From Bryobacterales bacterium (lineage in GTDB: Bacteria; Acidobacteriota; Terriglobia; Bryobacterales; Bryobacteraceae), in the NCBI GenBank assembly GCA_003166865.1, contig PMUP01000071.1, positions 41,443 to 105,442 of the forward strand: 64,000 nucleotides of DNA. The letters run 5' to 3'. The notes under the pieces were generated by a model that saw nothing but the letters and a program-made list of their open reading frames with translations, was not told the origin of the DNA and ran no database searches. Of the stretch, positions 1 to 9,030 are shown one piece after another (within the stretch, counting starts at the first letter, position 1; the number at the start of each line of letters is the position of its first letter). Both the position numbers and the translations under genes were made by a program.

Positions 1-17
1 TGAAAAGTTTCTGTTCC

Positions 18-94
18 GGGCGCGTAGCTCAGTTGGTTAGAGCGCCTGCTTCACACGCAGGAGGTCGCAGGTTCGAGTCCTGCCGCGCCCACCA
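18..94 (+). tRNA. tRNA-Val (anticodon CAC), CCA encoded
   Basis: Full cloverleaf can be folded by eye: a 7-bp acceptor stem GGGCGCG/CGCGCCC, a D-arm, a 5-bp anticodon stem CCTGC/GCAGG closing the loop TTCACAC, and a T-arm GCAGG/CCTGC with loop TTCGAGT. The anticodon CAC at 52-54 reads GUG valine codons. The discriminator base is A and the CCA tail is encoded in the DNA. The ORF 33..218 across it is a shadow. Confidence 0.97.
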
Positions 95-254
95 AATCTT
101 ACCCTGGAAGCGATTTAGCAGTCACAGCCCCTCCAATTTTTTTCCCCCGCGTCTTTCAAGCCTTTCCGCCCTTTCGCCCCGTCGCCGCGCCACTCCCGGT
201 TTTAGACTTTTCTCGTAAGCCAAGCTGCGAGCAAACGCTGCAAGGAGAAGAATC

Positions 255-1178
255 TTGAATCCAACTAATCCCACCATCCCCGTCAACGTCCAGCAAGCGT
301 TTAATGTCGCCTACGTCGCGAGTCTTCCAACGCCCGTGCAGGCTCTTTTTACTTTTGTGTACATAGGTAACCCCGGTGTACTCACGCTAGTCAGTAACAT
401 GCCATTTCCGCAGTACTTGGCCCAGTTCCAATCGCTCATTGCCCGGGGATACGGCGCTTTTTTGCTTTCGGTCGGTATCGGAGGAGATCCGTATTCGGTC
501 TTCTCAACCTTGTCCGCCACCGGCGAAACCTGGGCTCCAAACGCGACTCAGATTCCGTTGGGAGCACAGGGTCAGTATTCGTTGCCAGGTATCACGCCAT
601 ACCCCGGATACAGTTTGGGGCCCTACCCCACCACAAAACCCGCGGGCTGGATCACGGTGCCCCCCATGACGCAGCTCCTCGCTCCGGGGGCGAATGTGTC
701 CGCGCTGCTCGCCGCATGGTATCCGCCATTCAATCCACCAGCACCGCCTCCACCACCCGCACCACCCGCTCCCACAGACCCCGTCGGTGCGCAGATGACC
801 GGAACGCCCGACTATTACGATGCGCCGGGAGCCAACGAAACGCCCTACCCCAATGGCGCCGAGTACACCGATTCGCGTGGGACTTTCATCCACAATGTTG
901 TCGCAACGCCCTTTGGTACCGTCAGCTATTGGGCGCTTATCGCCGCCGCATTTCCTGGGTTCACGATTACGCTTCCGGTCACTACCGACGCCAACGATTC
1001 GCTTGCGGCGCTAGTGAGCATCAATGGGGGGACACCCGAGAAACTCGCTGTGATTCAGACCAACGCGCAAGCCTATAATGCCAGCGGCGTGAATGTGACG
1101 GCGACCTTCACCGCTGCCGGGGTGAGCGTTCCTGCATTGCTGACTGCGATGCAGGCGCTGTATGCGGCGCAGAGCTAG
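255..1178 (+). CDS. Uncharacterised proline-hinged protein
   Basis: I do not recognise this 307-residue product. It starts at TTG, placed about six bases behind a strong ribosome-binding site AAGGAGAAG, and no ATG offers a better alternative. There is no signal peptide or clear membrane helix. Two globular-looking halves, each rich in Gly, Ala, Pro and aromatic residues, are joined by a proline-rich hinge near residues 157-171 ([13 protein letters not shown]). The gene stands alone behind the tRNA and is read in the same direction. The opposite-strand and other-frame ORFs over it have arginine-rich shadow composition. Function unknown. Confidence 0.75.
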   Translation: MNPTNPTIPVNVQQAFNVAYVASLPTPVQALFTFVYIGNPGVLTLVSNMPFPQYLAQFQSLIARGYGAFLLSVGIGGDPYSVFSTLSATGETWAPNATQIPLGAQGQYSLPGITPYPGYSLGPYPTTKPAGWITVPPMTQLLAPGANVSALLAAWYPPFNPPAPPPPPAPPAPTDPVGAQMTGTPDYYDAPGANETPYPNGAEYTDSRGTFIHNVVATPFGTVSYWALIAAAFPGFTITLPVTTDANDSLAALVSINGGTPEKLAVIQTNAQAYNASGVNVTATFTAAGVSVPALLTAMQALYAAQS

Positions 1179-1459
1179 ACGTTGGAATCCGGGCGTGCCA
1201 ACCAACGCGTATTCGTGGCATCCAACGTCCGGCCTGTGGCGTTGGCGTCCCCAGTTCCGTTCGCATGCGAGTCGAGCGCCATCAACAACGCGCGCAGGCC
1301 CAGCGGCTTAAACAAATAGAACCGGCGGCGGCATAGATGGCAACGATGGAGATTGAAGCCAAGCTTGCGCAGAATTGAATCCTTGAAGCTCCGGTGAGAC
1401 GACCGACGAAAAGAGATGGAGCCGCACCGTGAGCATCCAAAGATAAGTCGTATCTTCAT
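1175..1459 (-). CDS. Small zinc-ribbon protein
   Basis: A 94-residue product with two cysteine pairs, CSRCGS at residues 9-14 and CHLC at 40-43, spaced as in a four-cysteine zinc ribbon. The segment between and after them is basic and aromatic (RRRFYLF). This pattern is typical of short zinc-ribbon proteins common in acidobacterial genomes, whose function is unknown. The C-terminal 30 residues are low in character and may run past the natural end. It is convergent with the preceding gene and overlaps its stop by four bases. The cysteine spacing is the main argument that it is real; expression is not shown. Confidence 0.55.
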   Translation of the reverse strand: MKIRLIFGCSRCGSISFRRSSHRSFKDSILRKLGFNLHRCHLCRRRFYLFKPLGLRALLMALDSHANGTGDANATGRTLDATNTRWLARPDSNV

Positions 1460-1616
1460 CGCTTAAGCGTTCACCTTAACAACGATTTCCCTGCAATACC
1501 TCAAGCCTCTCCTGAACCCAGTCTGCGAACACGTTCAATATAGTACTAGAAGTCCTGATACTAAAGCAATCCCCCTAGCCGGCGACACAGCCCGTGAGAT
1601 CTAATAATAATAGCAG

Positions 1617-4600
1617 GTGACACCCGAATCGCAAATGACAACTGTATCACTCGCGGGCTTCGATCCGCTGGTGGCGGAGTGGTTCAGTTCGCGCTTTGCC
1701 GGCCCGACTGAGCCGCAAATCCTGGGATGGCCCGAGATTCGCGCGGGGCGCGACGTGCTTATTTCCGCGCCCACGGGATCAGGCAAAACGCTGGCTGCGT
1801 TCCTGATCTGTCTCGACAGACTGGTGCGCGCTGCCCGCGCCGGCGCGCTTGCGAATGAAACCGAGGTCGTATATGTTTCTCCGTTGAAGGCGCTGAGCAA
1901 CGATGTTCACAAGAATCTCGAGGTTCCGCTTCGGGAGATCTCGGAGCTAGCTGTGCAACGAGGTATCCCGTTTTCGCCGATTCGCACTGCGGTTCGCACC
2001 GGCGACACGCCGGCTTCCGAGCGCCAAAAAATGGGCAAGCGGCGCCCGCACATCCTGGTGACCACGCCTGAGTCGCTGTACATCCTGCTTACGGCCGCCA
2101 AGTCGCGCGAGATGCTGAAGACCGTCCGAACCGTGATCGTGGATGAGATCCACGCCGTCGCCGACGACAAACGCGGATCGCACTTGGCTCTATCGCTGGC
2201 GCGGCTGGATGCACTTATGGAGAGCGACGCCAAGCCACAGCGTATCGGGCTTTCGGCGACCGTGAAGCCCATTGAAGAAGTTGCCGCGTTCCTGTCGCCG
2301 CACGCGCGCGTAATCGATATCGGCCATCGCCGCGCGATGGATCTGGCTGTGGAGGTTCCGCGCGACGAGCTCGGCCCGATAGCCAGCAACGAGATGTGGG
2401 CCGAGATTTACGATCGCGTGGCTGAGCTGATCCTCGCCCATCGCACCACTCTGGTATTCGTGAACACGCGGAGGCTGTCGGAGCGCGTCACGCATGCCTT
2501 GAGGGAACGCCTGGGCGACAATATCGTGCTGCCCCATCATGGCAGTCTGTCGCGTGCTTTGCGCCTCGATGCCGAAGCGCGGCTCAAGAGTGGCGATCTG
2601 CGGGCGGTGGTGGCCACCGCTTCGCTCGAGCTCGGCATCGATATCGGATCGGTGGACTTGGTGTGCCAGATTGGATCGCCGCGGTCGATCGCCGTGGGTC
2701 TTCAGCGCGTGGGCCGTTCCGGGCACTGGATCGGCGCCATGCCCAAAGGCCGGTTCTTCGCCACCACTCGCGATGAGTTGATCGAGTGCGCTGCCCTGGT
2801 GCGCGCGATTCGCTCGGGGCAATTAGATCGCCTGGAAATTCCCACAGCTCCGCTCGATATCCTGGCCCAACAGATCGTGGCCGAGTGCGCAGCGCGTGAT
2901 TGGCAGGAAGATGAACTGTACGCTCTGATTCGCAGCACCTACCCGTATCGCGATCTCGATCGCAAGCACTTCGAAGCGATCATCGCGATGCTGTCGGATG
3001 GCATCGCTACCCAGCGCGGCCGAAGCGGAGCGTACCTGCATCGCGACCAGGTGAACCACCGTGTACGAGGCCGTAGGGGAGCCCGGCTGGCCGCCATCAC
3101 CTCGGGCGGGGCGATCCCGGACACCGCGAATTACTCTGTTGTAGCCGAACCGGACGGCAAAATCGTCGGAACGGTGGACGAAGACTTCGCGGTCGAGAGC
3201 CTGGCCGGTGACGTCTTTCTGCTCGGCACGGGTTCTTGGAGGATCAAACGCGTGGAGCCCGGACGCGTGCGTGTGGAGGATGCCCGCGGCGCGCCGCCAT
3301 CGGTGCCGTTCTGGAATGGCGAGGCGCCCGGGCGGACGCTCGAGCTGTCGGAAGCCGTGGGTAATGTGCGGGAGGAGATTGCCAGGCTGGGGGATGGTGC
3401 CACGCAATTTTTGGCGGACGAATGCGGCCTGGATGAGGGCGGCGCCAAGCAGGCCATCGCGTATGTAGTCGCGGGCGTGGCCTCTCTGAACGCGCTGCCG
3501 ACCCAGAAGACCGTGGTTGCCGAGCGCTTCTTCGATGAAGGCGGCGGGATGCAACTGGTGATCCACGCGCCGTTCGGATCGCGCATCAATCGGGCATGGG
3601 GATTGGCGCTTCGCAAGCGCTTCTGCCGTTCATTCAATTTCGAACTGCAAGCCGCGGCCACCGATAACGGCATCAACATCTCGCTGACCGAGCAGCACGC
3701 TTTTCCGCTCGAATTGGTGTTTGAGTTCTTAAAGCCCCAGACCGTCGAAGATGTTCTCACGCAGGCCATGCTGGATGCGCCGATGTTCACGGCCCGGTGG
3801 CGATGGAACGCCTCGCGCGCGCTGGCTCTTCCGCGATTCCTGGGTGGACGCAAAGTTCCACCGCCCATCCAGCGCATGCGGGCCGAGGATCTGCTGGCGG
3901 CTGTGTTCCCGGATCAAGTGGCTTGCGCGGAAAACCTGACCGGCGAGATTCGCATTCCCGACCATCCGCTAGTTGAGGAAACCATCGATAACTGCCTGCA
4001 CGAAGCGATGGACCTGGATGGTCTCAAACGTATCCTCGAAGGCATGGAATCGGGCGCCATCCGTAAAGTTGCGATCGACAACGCCGAGCCATCGCCCTTC
4101 TCGCACGAGATTCTCAACGCAAATCCTTACGCCTATCTCGACGATGCGCCGTTGGAGGAACGGCGAGCAAGAGCTGTCCAGTTGCGGCGCACGCTGCGGA
4201 CGGATGTATCGGGAGGCGCTGGCATATTGGATCCCGCCGCGATTGCGACAGTGGCCGCGGAATCGTGGCCGGATGTTCGCGACGCAGATGAACTGCACGA
4301 TGCTTTGCTCAGTCTGATCACGCTGCCGCCGGTGCAAGAGTGGCAGGAGTTTTTCATCGAGCTAGCGGCCACGGGCCGGGCCAGTGTGATGGAGCGGAGC
4401 GGGAAAAGTTTCTGGGTAGCCACCGAGCGGCTGCCCGTGATGAACGAAGTGCCACCGGTGGCGCGAGGCTGGATGGAGTCGCTCGGTCTTGTGACCGCGG
4501 CATCGCTGGCTGGAACGCTGGCCTTCCCGCTCGATGAGATCGAGGCCGCGCTGCTGAAGCTCGAATCGGAAGGGCAAGTGATGCGGGGCCGGTTCTCGCC

Positions 4601-5750
4601 TGAGTTAGCGGAGGGCCAAACAGAATGGTGCAATCGGCGCATTCTGGCTCGCATTCATCGCCTCACGCTTGGCCAGTTGCGCAAGGAAATCGAGCCTGTC
4701 ACCGCGGCGCAGTTTCAAAGCTTCCTGTTTCAGTGGCAGCATTTGATGCTGGGCAGCCGGCTGCATGGCGCGGACGGTACACTGCAAATCATCAAGCAAT
4801 TGCAGGGCTATGAGATCTCGGCCGCGGCTTGGGAATCGGAAGTGTTGTCGCGGCGCGTGGCTCGCTATGATCCGGAGTTTCTGGATCGGCTGTGCCTATC
4901 CGGCGAAGTAATGTGGGCGCGATTGTCTCCGCATCCGGCTTTTGAAGCGCTCGAACCCCGCCGTGTGCGGCCGACGCGAAGCGCGCCGATGGCGATCTTC
5001 CTGCGCGAGGACGCGGATTGGCTGGCGGGATCGCATCATGAATCCATGGTTCCGCAGCTTTCGCATGCCTCTCGCGAGGTCTTGACGCAAATCGAACAGC
5101 GTGGTGCGTCGTTCTTCACCGACTTGGTGCGCACTACCGGACGGCTGGCCAGCGAAGTGGAAGACGGGCTGTGGGAGTTGGTGGCCGCCGGTTTGGTGAC
5201 TGCCGACGGATTCGAGAATCTGCGCTCGTTGGTTGATCCCAAGAGACGACGCGGGGAAGGGCGGGGAAGGCTCGCTCGGCCCAGACATGCCGCCGGGCGT
5301 TGGGCGCTAGTACGGCATGCGTCCAACGTTGTGAAGAACGAGGCTCGCGCTATAGCATTCGCCGATCAGTTGCTGGCGCGTTGGGGCGTGCTGTTTCGCG
5401 ACCTGCTAGCGCGCGAGAGTTTAGCTCCGCCGTGGCGCGATCTGCTCACGGTATTGCGCCGCAAGGAGGCCCAAGGGGAAATCCGAGGCGGCCGCTTTGT
5501 CGCGGGTTTTAGCGGCGAACAGTTCGCGCGCCCCGAGGCTTTGGATTTGCTCCGGGCAATTCGCCGCGCTGGTCCCGACAGCGCCGCGCTCCCCGAGATC
5601 GCCAATTCCGATCCGCTGAACCTCGCCGGAATCATTCTTCCGGGCCCGCGCGTGAGCACTCTAACGCGCAGTGTCCTTGGACCACCGGTCTCTGGGAGTG
5701 CAGCCCATTCGACCTATGACAACGAACTCCGTGTTATCATAAAGCGATAG
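1617..5750 (+). CDS. lhr: Lhr-like DEAD/DEAH-box ATP-dependent helicase
   Basis: A 1377-residue large helicase-related protein, a superfamily 2 enzyme that translocates on single-stranded nucleic acid and is linked to DNA repair. The Walker A motif APTGSGKT lies at residues 51-58 and the Walker B box DEIH near 176. They are followed by the GLSAT motif III, the RecA-2 motifs (ATASLELGID, QRVGRSGH), a winged-helix region and the long Lhr-core and C-terminal domains, so the length matches the Lhr-Core/CTD type. Start is GTG at 1617; ATG at 1635 is possible and neither has a good ribosome-binding site. After DPLNLAGIILPGPRVSTL the tail departs from the family, which usually continues NRVLYRDG, and ends only nine bases before vapB. 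The last part is therefore probably replaced or truncated. Confidence 0.93.
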   Translation: MTPESQMTTVSLAGFDPLVAEWFSSRFAGPTEPQILGWPEIRAGRDVLISAPTGSGKTLAAFLICLDRLVRAARAGALANETEVVYVSPLKALSNDVHKNLEVPLREISELAVQRGIPFSPIRTAVRTGDTPASERQKMGKRRPHILVTTPESLYILLTAAKSREMLKTVRTVIVDEIHAVADDKRGSHLALSLARLDALMESDAKPQRIGLSATVKPIEEVAAFLSPHARVIDIGHRRAMDLAVEVPRDELGPIASNEMWAEIYDRVAELILAHRTTLVFVNTRRLSERVTHALRERLGDNIVLPHHGSLSRALRLDAEARLKSGDLRAVVATASLELGIDIGSVDLVCQIGSPRSIAVGLQRVGRSGHWIGAMPKGRFFATTRDELIECAALVRAIRSGQLDRLEIPTAPLDILAQQIVAECAARDWQEDELYALIRSTYPYRDLDRKHFEAIIAMLSDGIATQRGRSGAYLHRDQVNHRVRGRRGARLAAITSGGAIPDTANYSVVAEPDGKIVGTVDEDFAVESLAGDVFLLGTGSWRIKRVEPGRVRVEDARGAPPSVPFWNGEAPGRTLELSEAVGNVREEIARLGDGATQFLADECGLDEGGAKQAIAYVVAGVASLNALPTQKTVVAERFFDEGGGMQLVIHAPFGSRINRAWGLALRKRFCRSFNFELQAAATDNGINISLTEQHAFPLELVFEFLKPQTVEDVLTQAMLDAPMFTARWRWNASRALALPRFLGGRKVPPPIQRMRAEDLLAAVFPDQVACAENLTGEIRIPDHPLVEETIDNCLHEAMDLDGLKRILEGMESGAIRKVAIDNAEPSPFSHEILNANPYAYLDDAPLEERRARAVQLRRTLRTDVSGGAGILDPAAIATVAAESWPDVRDADELHDALLSLITLPPVQEWQEFFIELAATGRASVMERSGKSFWVATERLPVMNEVPPVARGWMESLGLVTAASLAGTLAFPLDEIEAALLKLESEGQVMRGRFSPELAEGQTEWCNRRILARIHRLTLGQLRKEIEPVTAAQFQSFLFQWQHLMLGSRLHGADGTLQIIKQLQGYEISAAAWESEVLSRRVARYDPEFLDRLCLSGEVMWARLSPHPAFEALEPRRVRPTRSAPMAIFLREDADWLAGSHHESMVPQLSHASREVLTQIEQRGASFFTDLVRTTGRLASEVEDGLWELVAAGLVTADGFENLRSLVDPKRRRGEGRGRLARPRHAAGRWALVRHASNVVKNEARAIAFADQLLARWGVLFRDLLARESLAPPWRDLLTVLRRKEAQGEIRGGRFVAGFSGEQFARPEALDLLRAIRRAGPDSAALPEIANSDPLNLAGIILPGPRVSTLTRSVLGPPVSGSAAHSTYDNELRVIIKR

Positions 5751-5760
5751 AGTGATAACA
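5732..5760. promoter_or_regulatory. Palindrome upstream of vapB, candidate VapBC operator
   Basis: A perfect 8-bp inverted repeat, TGTTATCA and TGATAACA, separated by 13 bases. It spans the last codons of the helicase gene and ends at the A of the vapB start codon. Ribbon-helix-helix antitoxins bind such dyads to repress their own operon, so this is a likely operator. The binding itself is inferred. Confidence 0.45.
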
Positions 5761-5984
5761 TGATCAGAACCCAGGTGAGCTTAGACAAACAGGAGTACAC
5801 CCTCGCCAAGAAGGAAGCAAAGGCGCTTGGGATTTCGGTCGCCGAGTTCGTGCGCCGGGCCGTGCGCGACAGGTTGCCGATCTGTAAGGAACCGCCGTGG
5901 ATGCGTTATGCGGGCATGGTGGAATCGGGCGATCCACATTCGAGCGCATCCATCGACGAAATTGTCTATGGCTCAAAAGACTGA
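5760..5984 (+). CDS. Ribbon-helix-helix antitoxin, VapB-type
   Basis: A 74-residue protein with an N-terminal ribbon-helix-helix fold: a beta strand (RTQVSLDKQEY) followed by two helices (LAKKEAKALGI, SVAEFVRRAVRDRL). This is the DNA-binding and dimerisation half of a CopG/VapB antitoxin. The C-terminal part (SIDEIVYG) would wrap the toxin. It overlaps the following PIN-domain gene by 17 bases, the usual antitoxin-first order of VapBC loci, and begins nine bases after the helicase stop. Expected role: neutralise VapC and autoregulate from the dyad at its start. Confidence 0.85.
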   Translation: MIRTQVSLDKQEYTLAKKEAKALGISVAEFVRRAVRDRLPICKEPPWMRYAGMVESGDPHSSASIDEIVYGSKD

Positions 5985-6369
5985 GAGCTATGTTGACACG
6001 TCGGCATTCATAGCGTTCCTAGATCGATCAGACAGTTACCACTCAAGCTTCCAGCGGCTATTTTCCGCTCCGCCCGCTCTCACCACGTCAGCGCTGGTGG
6101 TCGCGGAAGGACACGGCTGGTTTCTTCGACGCTACGATCAGCGCCGGGCCATATCTTTCTTGAACTTCATCCAGGAACTGCCAATTCGCATCATTGGTTT
6201 TGACGGATTGGAGCTAGGGAAGGCGCAAGCATTCGTCAAGAAATTCGCCGACCAGAAACTCACGCTCGCCGACGCGCACGGGCTGGCGGTAATGAAGGCC
6301 CAACGCATCGCAGCCTGCTGGTCCACGGACCGGCACCTCGGCTTAACAGGGGCGACTTTAGTTTGCTGA
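5968..6369 (+). CDS. vapC: PIN-domain ribonuclease toxin VapC
   Basis: A 133-residue PIN-domain protein, the toxin of a VapBC system; members cleave tRNA or rRNA when released. The four acidic metal-binding residues expected of PIN nucleases are visible: D10 (VDTSAF), E47 (VAEGHG), D102 (LADAHG) and D121 (STDRH), so the enzyme looks active. The track ORF begins further upstream, but the natural start is ATG 5968, which overlaps the antitoxin end. The gene is convergent with priA, with only two bases between their stops. Confidence 0.88.
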   Translation: MAQKTESYVDTSAFIAFLDRSDSYHSSFQRLFSAPPALTTSALVVAEGHGWFLRRYDQRRAISFLNFIQELPIRIIGFDGLELGKAQAFVKKFADQKLTLADAHGLAVMKAQRIAACWSTDRHLGLTGATLVC

Positions 6370-6371
6370 CA

Positions 6372-8786
6372 TCACATCAGCGTCAGCGGATCCACGTCAA
6401 TAACCAGCGCTGTCGCTGGCCACTTCTGTTCCCGCGCGAAGCGTTGCAAATCGCGCAGCGTCTCGTTCAACCGCTTGCGATCGGCTGCCTTCAGCAAAAG
6501 CTGATATCGAAACTCGCTCTTCAATTTCGGCACTGGCGCTTCGGCCGGCCCCAGGACCTTCACTCCCTCGGGCGCCGGATCGAGGACGCGGCCCAGCTCC
6601 ACGCTCATCGCGAACGCATCCTCCTGCTTCGGACTCCGCACCAGCACATTTGCCAGCGCGGCGAACGGCGGATAGCGCATCAGTTTGCGGAATTGGATCT
6701 CCTTCAGATAAAAGCCATCGTAGTTTTGCTCTGACGCGAGACGGACAGCGTAGTGCTCGGGATTGATGGTCTGGATCAGCACGATTCCGGGCAAGCTGCC
6801 GCGTCCGGCGCGCCCGGCGGCCTGCGTCAGAAGCTGGAATGTTCGCTCGGCCGCGCGAAAGTCCGGAAGCCCGAGCCCCACGTCCGCCGACACAATGCCG
6901 ACCAGCGTGACGTTGGGAATGTCGTGTCCCTTGGCGATCATCTGCGTGCCCACCAGAATGTCGAAATCACCGTCGCGAAACCCATGTAAGATGCTTTCAA
7001 AGTGCCGCTTGCCGCTGACAGTGTCGCGATCCATCCGGGCGATTCGTGCTCGCGGAAAATCGCGATGTAGCTCCTCTTCCACTTTTTCCGAACCGGTGCC
7101 GACGAAATTCAGATACTCGCTGCCGCACTTCGGACAAACCGACGGAATCTTCTCGGCATAGTTGCAGTAGTGGCACAGCATGCGGCGATCGCGCCGGTGA
7201 TAGGTGAGCGTGACCGCGCAGTTGACGCACTCCAGGCGTTCGCCACAGGCACGGCACGCGACGAAGCTCGAAAATCCGCGGCGATTGAGCAGCAGCATGG
7301 TTTGTTCGCCATGCTCCAGGCGCTCGTCGATGGTCTCCACCAGGCGCCGCGAAAACGTGGCGAGCTTGCGGGTTTCGAGAAATTCCTGGCGCATGTCGAT
7401 CACTTCGACATCCGGCATCGGTCTTTGTTCGATGCGCTCCGGGAGCTTGATCAGCGTATATTTGCCGCGCTCCGCGTTATAGCGGCTCTCGAGGCTGGGA
7501 GTGGCCGAACCAAGCACGACAACCGCGCCCGCTTCCTTTGCGCGCACGATGGCAACGTCGCGGCCGTTGTAGCGCGGCGTCTCCTGCTGCTTATAGCTCT
7601 GGTCGTGTTCCTCGTCGATCACCACTAATCCCAAGTTCTGGACCGGCGCGAATACACCCGAGCGCGTCCCGACCACTACGGTGGCGAGACCGGAGCGGAT
7701 GCGGCGCCATTGCTCGGCGCGTTCGGCGTCGTGAAAGGCCGAATGGAGAATCGCCACGCGGTCTCCGAAACGGTGTAAGAATTGTCCAGCCACGGCGGGC
7801 GTCAGCGCGATTTCAGGGACCAGCAGCAGAGCGCTGCGGCCCAACGCAATCGTCGCGTCGATCGACTTCAAATACACCTCGGTCTTCCCCGATCCGGTGA
7901 CGCCCTCCAGCAGAAAGGTATGAAACCGCCCGGCACGCAGCTCTGCTTCGATCTGCTGATAGGCCTCCAATTGATGAGGATTGAGTGTCCGCGGCGGAGC
8001 TTCGGAGGTGAAGACGCCGGTGGGCGCCTCAGGCTCGAGTGTGATCAGATTGCGGCGCGCCAGCGAACGCGCGGCCTGGCTTGCGCCTTTCACCGAAGCC
8101 TCCAATTGCTCCAGGTTGTGCGTGCCCGGATGCAGTTCGAGAAAGGCGTGCAGCTCGCGCTCGCGTTTGTTAAGCTTGAGGCCCTCCTGGGCCGATCCAA
8201 GAAATGACGCGCGCAGCCTGGTCGCCGATGCCCGCAGCGGATCGCGCTGCGCTTCTAAATCCTCCATCGCGACGAAGCCCTTCTTTTCGAGCGAGCGAAT
8301 CACGGAGAGCGCGTTCGGCAGCTTCTTTTGCAAGTACGAGGCTGACAGCGGCCGGACTTCCAGCAACCGCATGATCGTGAGCGCCGGATCTTCTTCGTCA
8401 GCGCCCAACAGCAGTTGTCGTGCGGTATCGCGCCCCGCGTCGGTGAGCGAATAGAGCTTGGTCTTGCGGACCTCGCCGCTGAGGGGCGTCATGCTCCGCA
8501 AAACCTCGCCGAGCGGTGCGCAATAGTACTGCGCGATCCAACGGCCCAGCGAAAGCAGCTCGGCATCCAGCACGGGCTCCTCGTCGAGCAGCCGCAAGGC
8601 TTCTCTTACCGGCCCCTCCGGGGCTTCCGCATGAAGGGCGAGGACCATCCCCGTGAGTTTTCTTGCCCCGAACGGAACCAAAAGCCGGCAACCCGGCCGC
8701 ACACGCGGTTGCATGGTTTCAGGCAACCTATAGGTGAACGCCTGATCCAGCGGCACCGGAAGGCTCACATCGCAATACATCATCAT
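6372..8786 (-). CDS. priA: Primosomal replication restart helicase PriA
   Basis: PriA recognises abandoned replication forks and reloads the replicative helicase. The N-terminal 3'-DNA-binding domain opens with CDVSLPVPLDQAFTY. A helicase core follows with Walker A GVTGSGKT at about residues 295-302, DEEH box (IDEEHDQSYKQ) and motif GSATPS. The zinc-binding insertion shows the paired cysteine motifs CRAC, CVNC, CHYC and CPKC expected of PriA. At about 804 residues it is slightly longer than E. coli PriA. The track start adds 11 residues encoded by a 15-bp tandem repeat; the first of three consecutive ATGs at 8786 fits the family better. No clear ribosome-binding site is present. Confidence 0.95.
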   Translation of the reverse strand: MMMYCDVSLPVPLDQAFTYRLPETMQPRVRPGCRLLVPFGARKLTGMVLALHAEAPEGPVREALRLLDEEPVLDAELLSLGRWIAQYYCAPLGEVLRSMTPLSGEVRKTKLYSLTDAGRDTARQLLLGADEEDPALTIMRLLEVRPLSASYLQKKLPNALSVIRSLEKKGFVAMEDLEAQRDPLRASATRLRASFLGSAQEGLKLNKRERELHAFLELHPGTHNLEQLEASVKGASQAARSLARRNLITLEPEAPTGVFTSEAPPRTLNPHQLEAYQQIEAELRAGRFHTFLLEGVTGSGKTEVYLKSIDATIALGRSALLLVPEIALTPAVAGQFLHRFGDRVAILHSAFHDAERAEQWRRIRSGLATVVVGTRSGVFAPVQNLGLVVIDEEHDQSYKQQETPRYNGRDVAIVRAKEAGAVVVLGSATPSLESRYNAERGKYTLIKLPERIEQRPMPDVEVIDMRQEFLETRKLATFSRRLVETIDERLEHGEQTMLLLNRRGFSSFVACRACGERLECVNCAVTLTYHRRDRRMLCHYCNYAEKIPSVCPKCGSEYLNFVGTGSEKVEEELHRDFPRARIARMDRDTVSGKRHFESILHGFRDGDFDILVGTQMIAKGHDIPNVTLVGIVSADVGLGLPDFRAAERTFQLLTQAAGRAGRGSLPGIVLIQTINPEHYAVRLASEQNYDGFYLKEIQFRKLMRYPPFAALANVLVRSPKQEDAFAMSVELGRVLDPAPEGVKVLGPAEAPVPKLKSEFRYQLLLKAADRKRLNETLRDLQRFAREQKWPATALVIDVDPLTLM

Positions 8787-8790
8787 CGTG

Positions 8791-8840
8791 AAGTTCTGTA
8801 CATGAAGCCCTGTACACAAAAGCCCTGTACCGGAAAGCCG
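8791..8840. repeat. 15-bp tandem repeat upstream of priA
   Basis: About 3.4 copies of a 14-15 bp unit: AAGTTCTGTACATG, AAGCCCTGTACACAA, AAGCCCTGTACCGGA, then AAGCCG. The array lies immediately before the priA start codons and would form its 5' leader. The conserved core CTGTAC contains the palindrome GTAC. Whether it is regulatory or only a slippage product is unknown. Confidence 0.6.
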
Positions 8841-9030
8841 AATTGTAGCGCAGGGACCTAAGTACCATCGATACCCCCTTTACAAGCAGCAACAAATCTT
8901 GCAGAATTGTTCTTACTTGATGTGCTCGTTCCGCCTGAGCCGGTGCCCTTTGGTAACGGGTGACTCGCGGCGGGCGTCATATAGATGCAGCTTTACGACC
9001 TAGTTGTCGATAAGGAGATTGGGTCGTTGT

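Noticed and set aside
33-218. 61-residue ORF at the window start
   Set aside because: It reads through the tRNA-Val gene and has no protein-like features.
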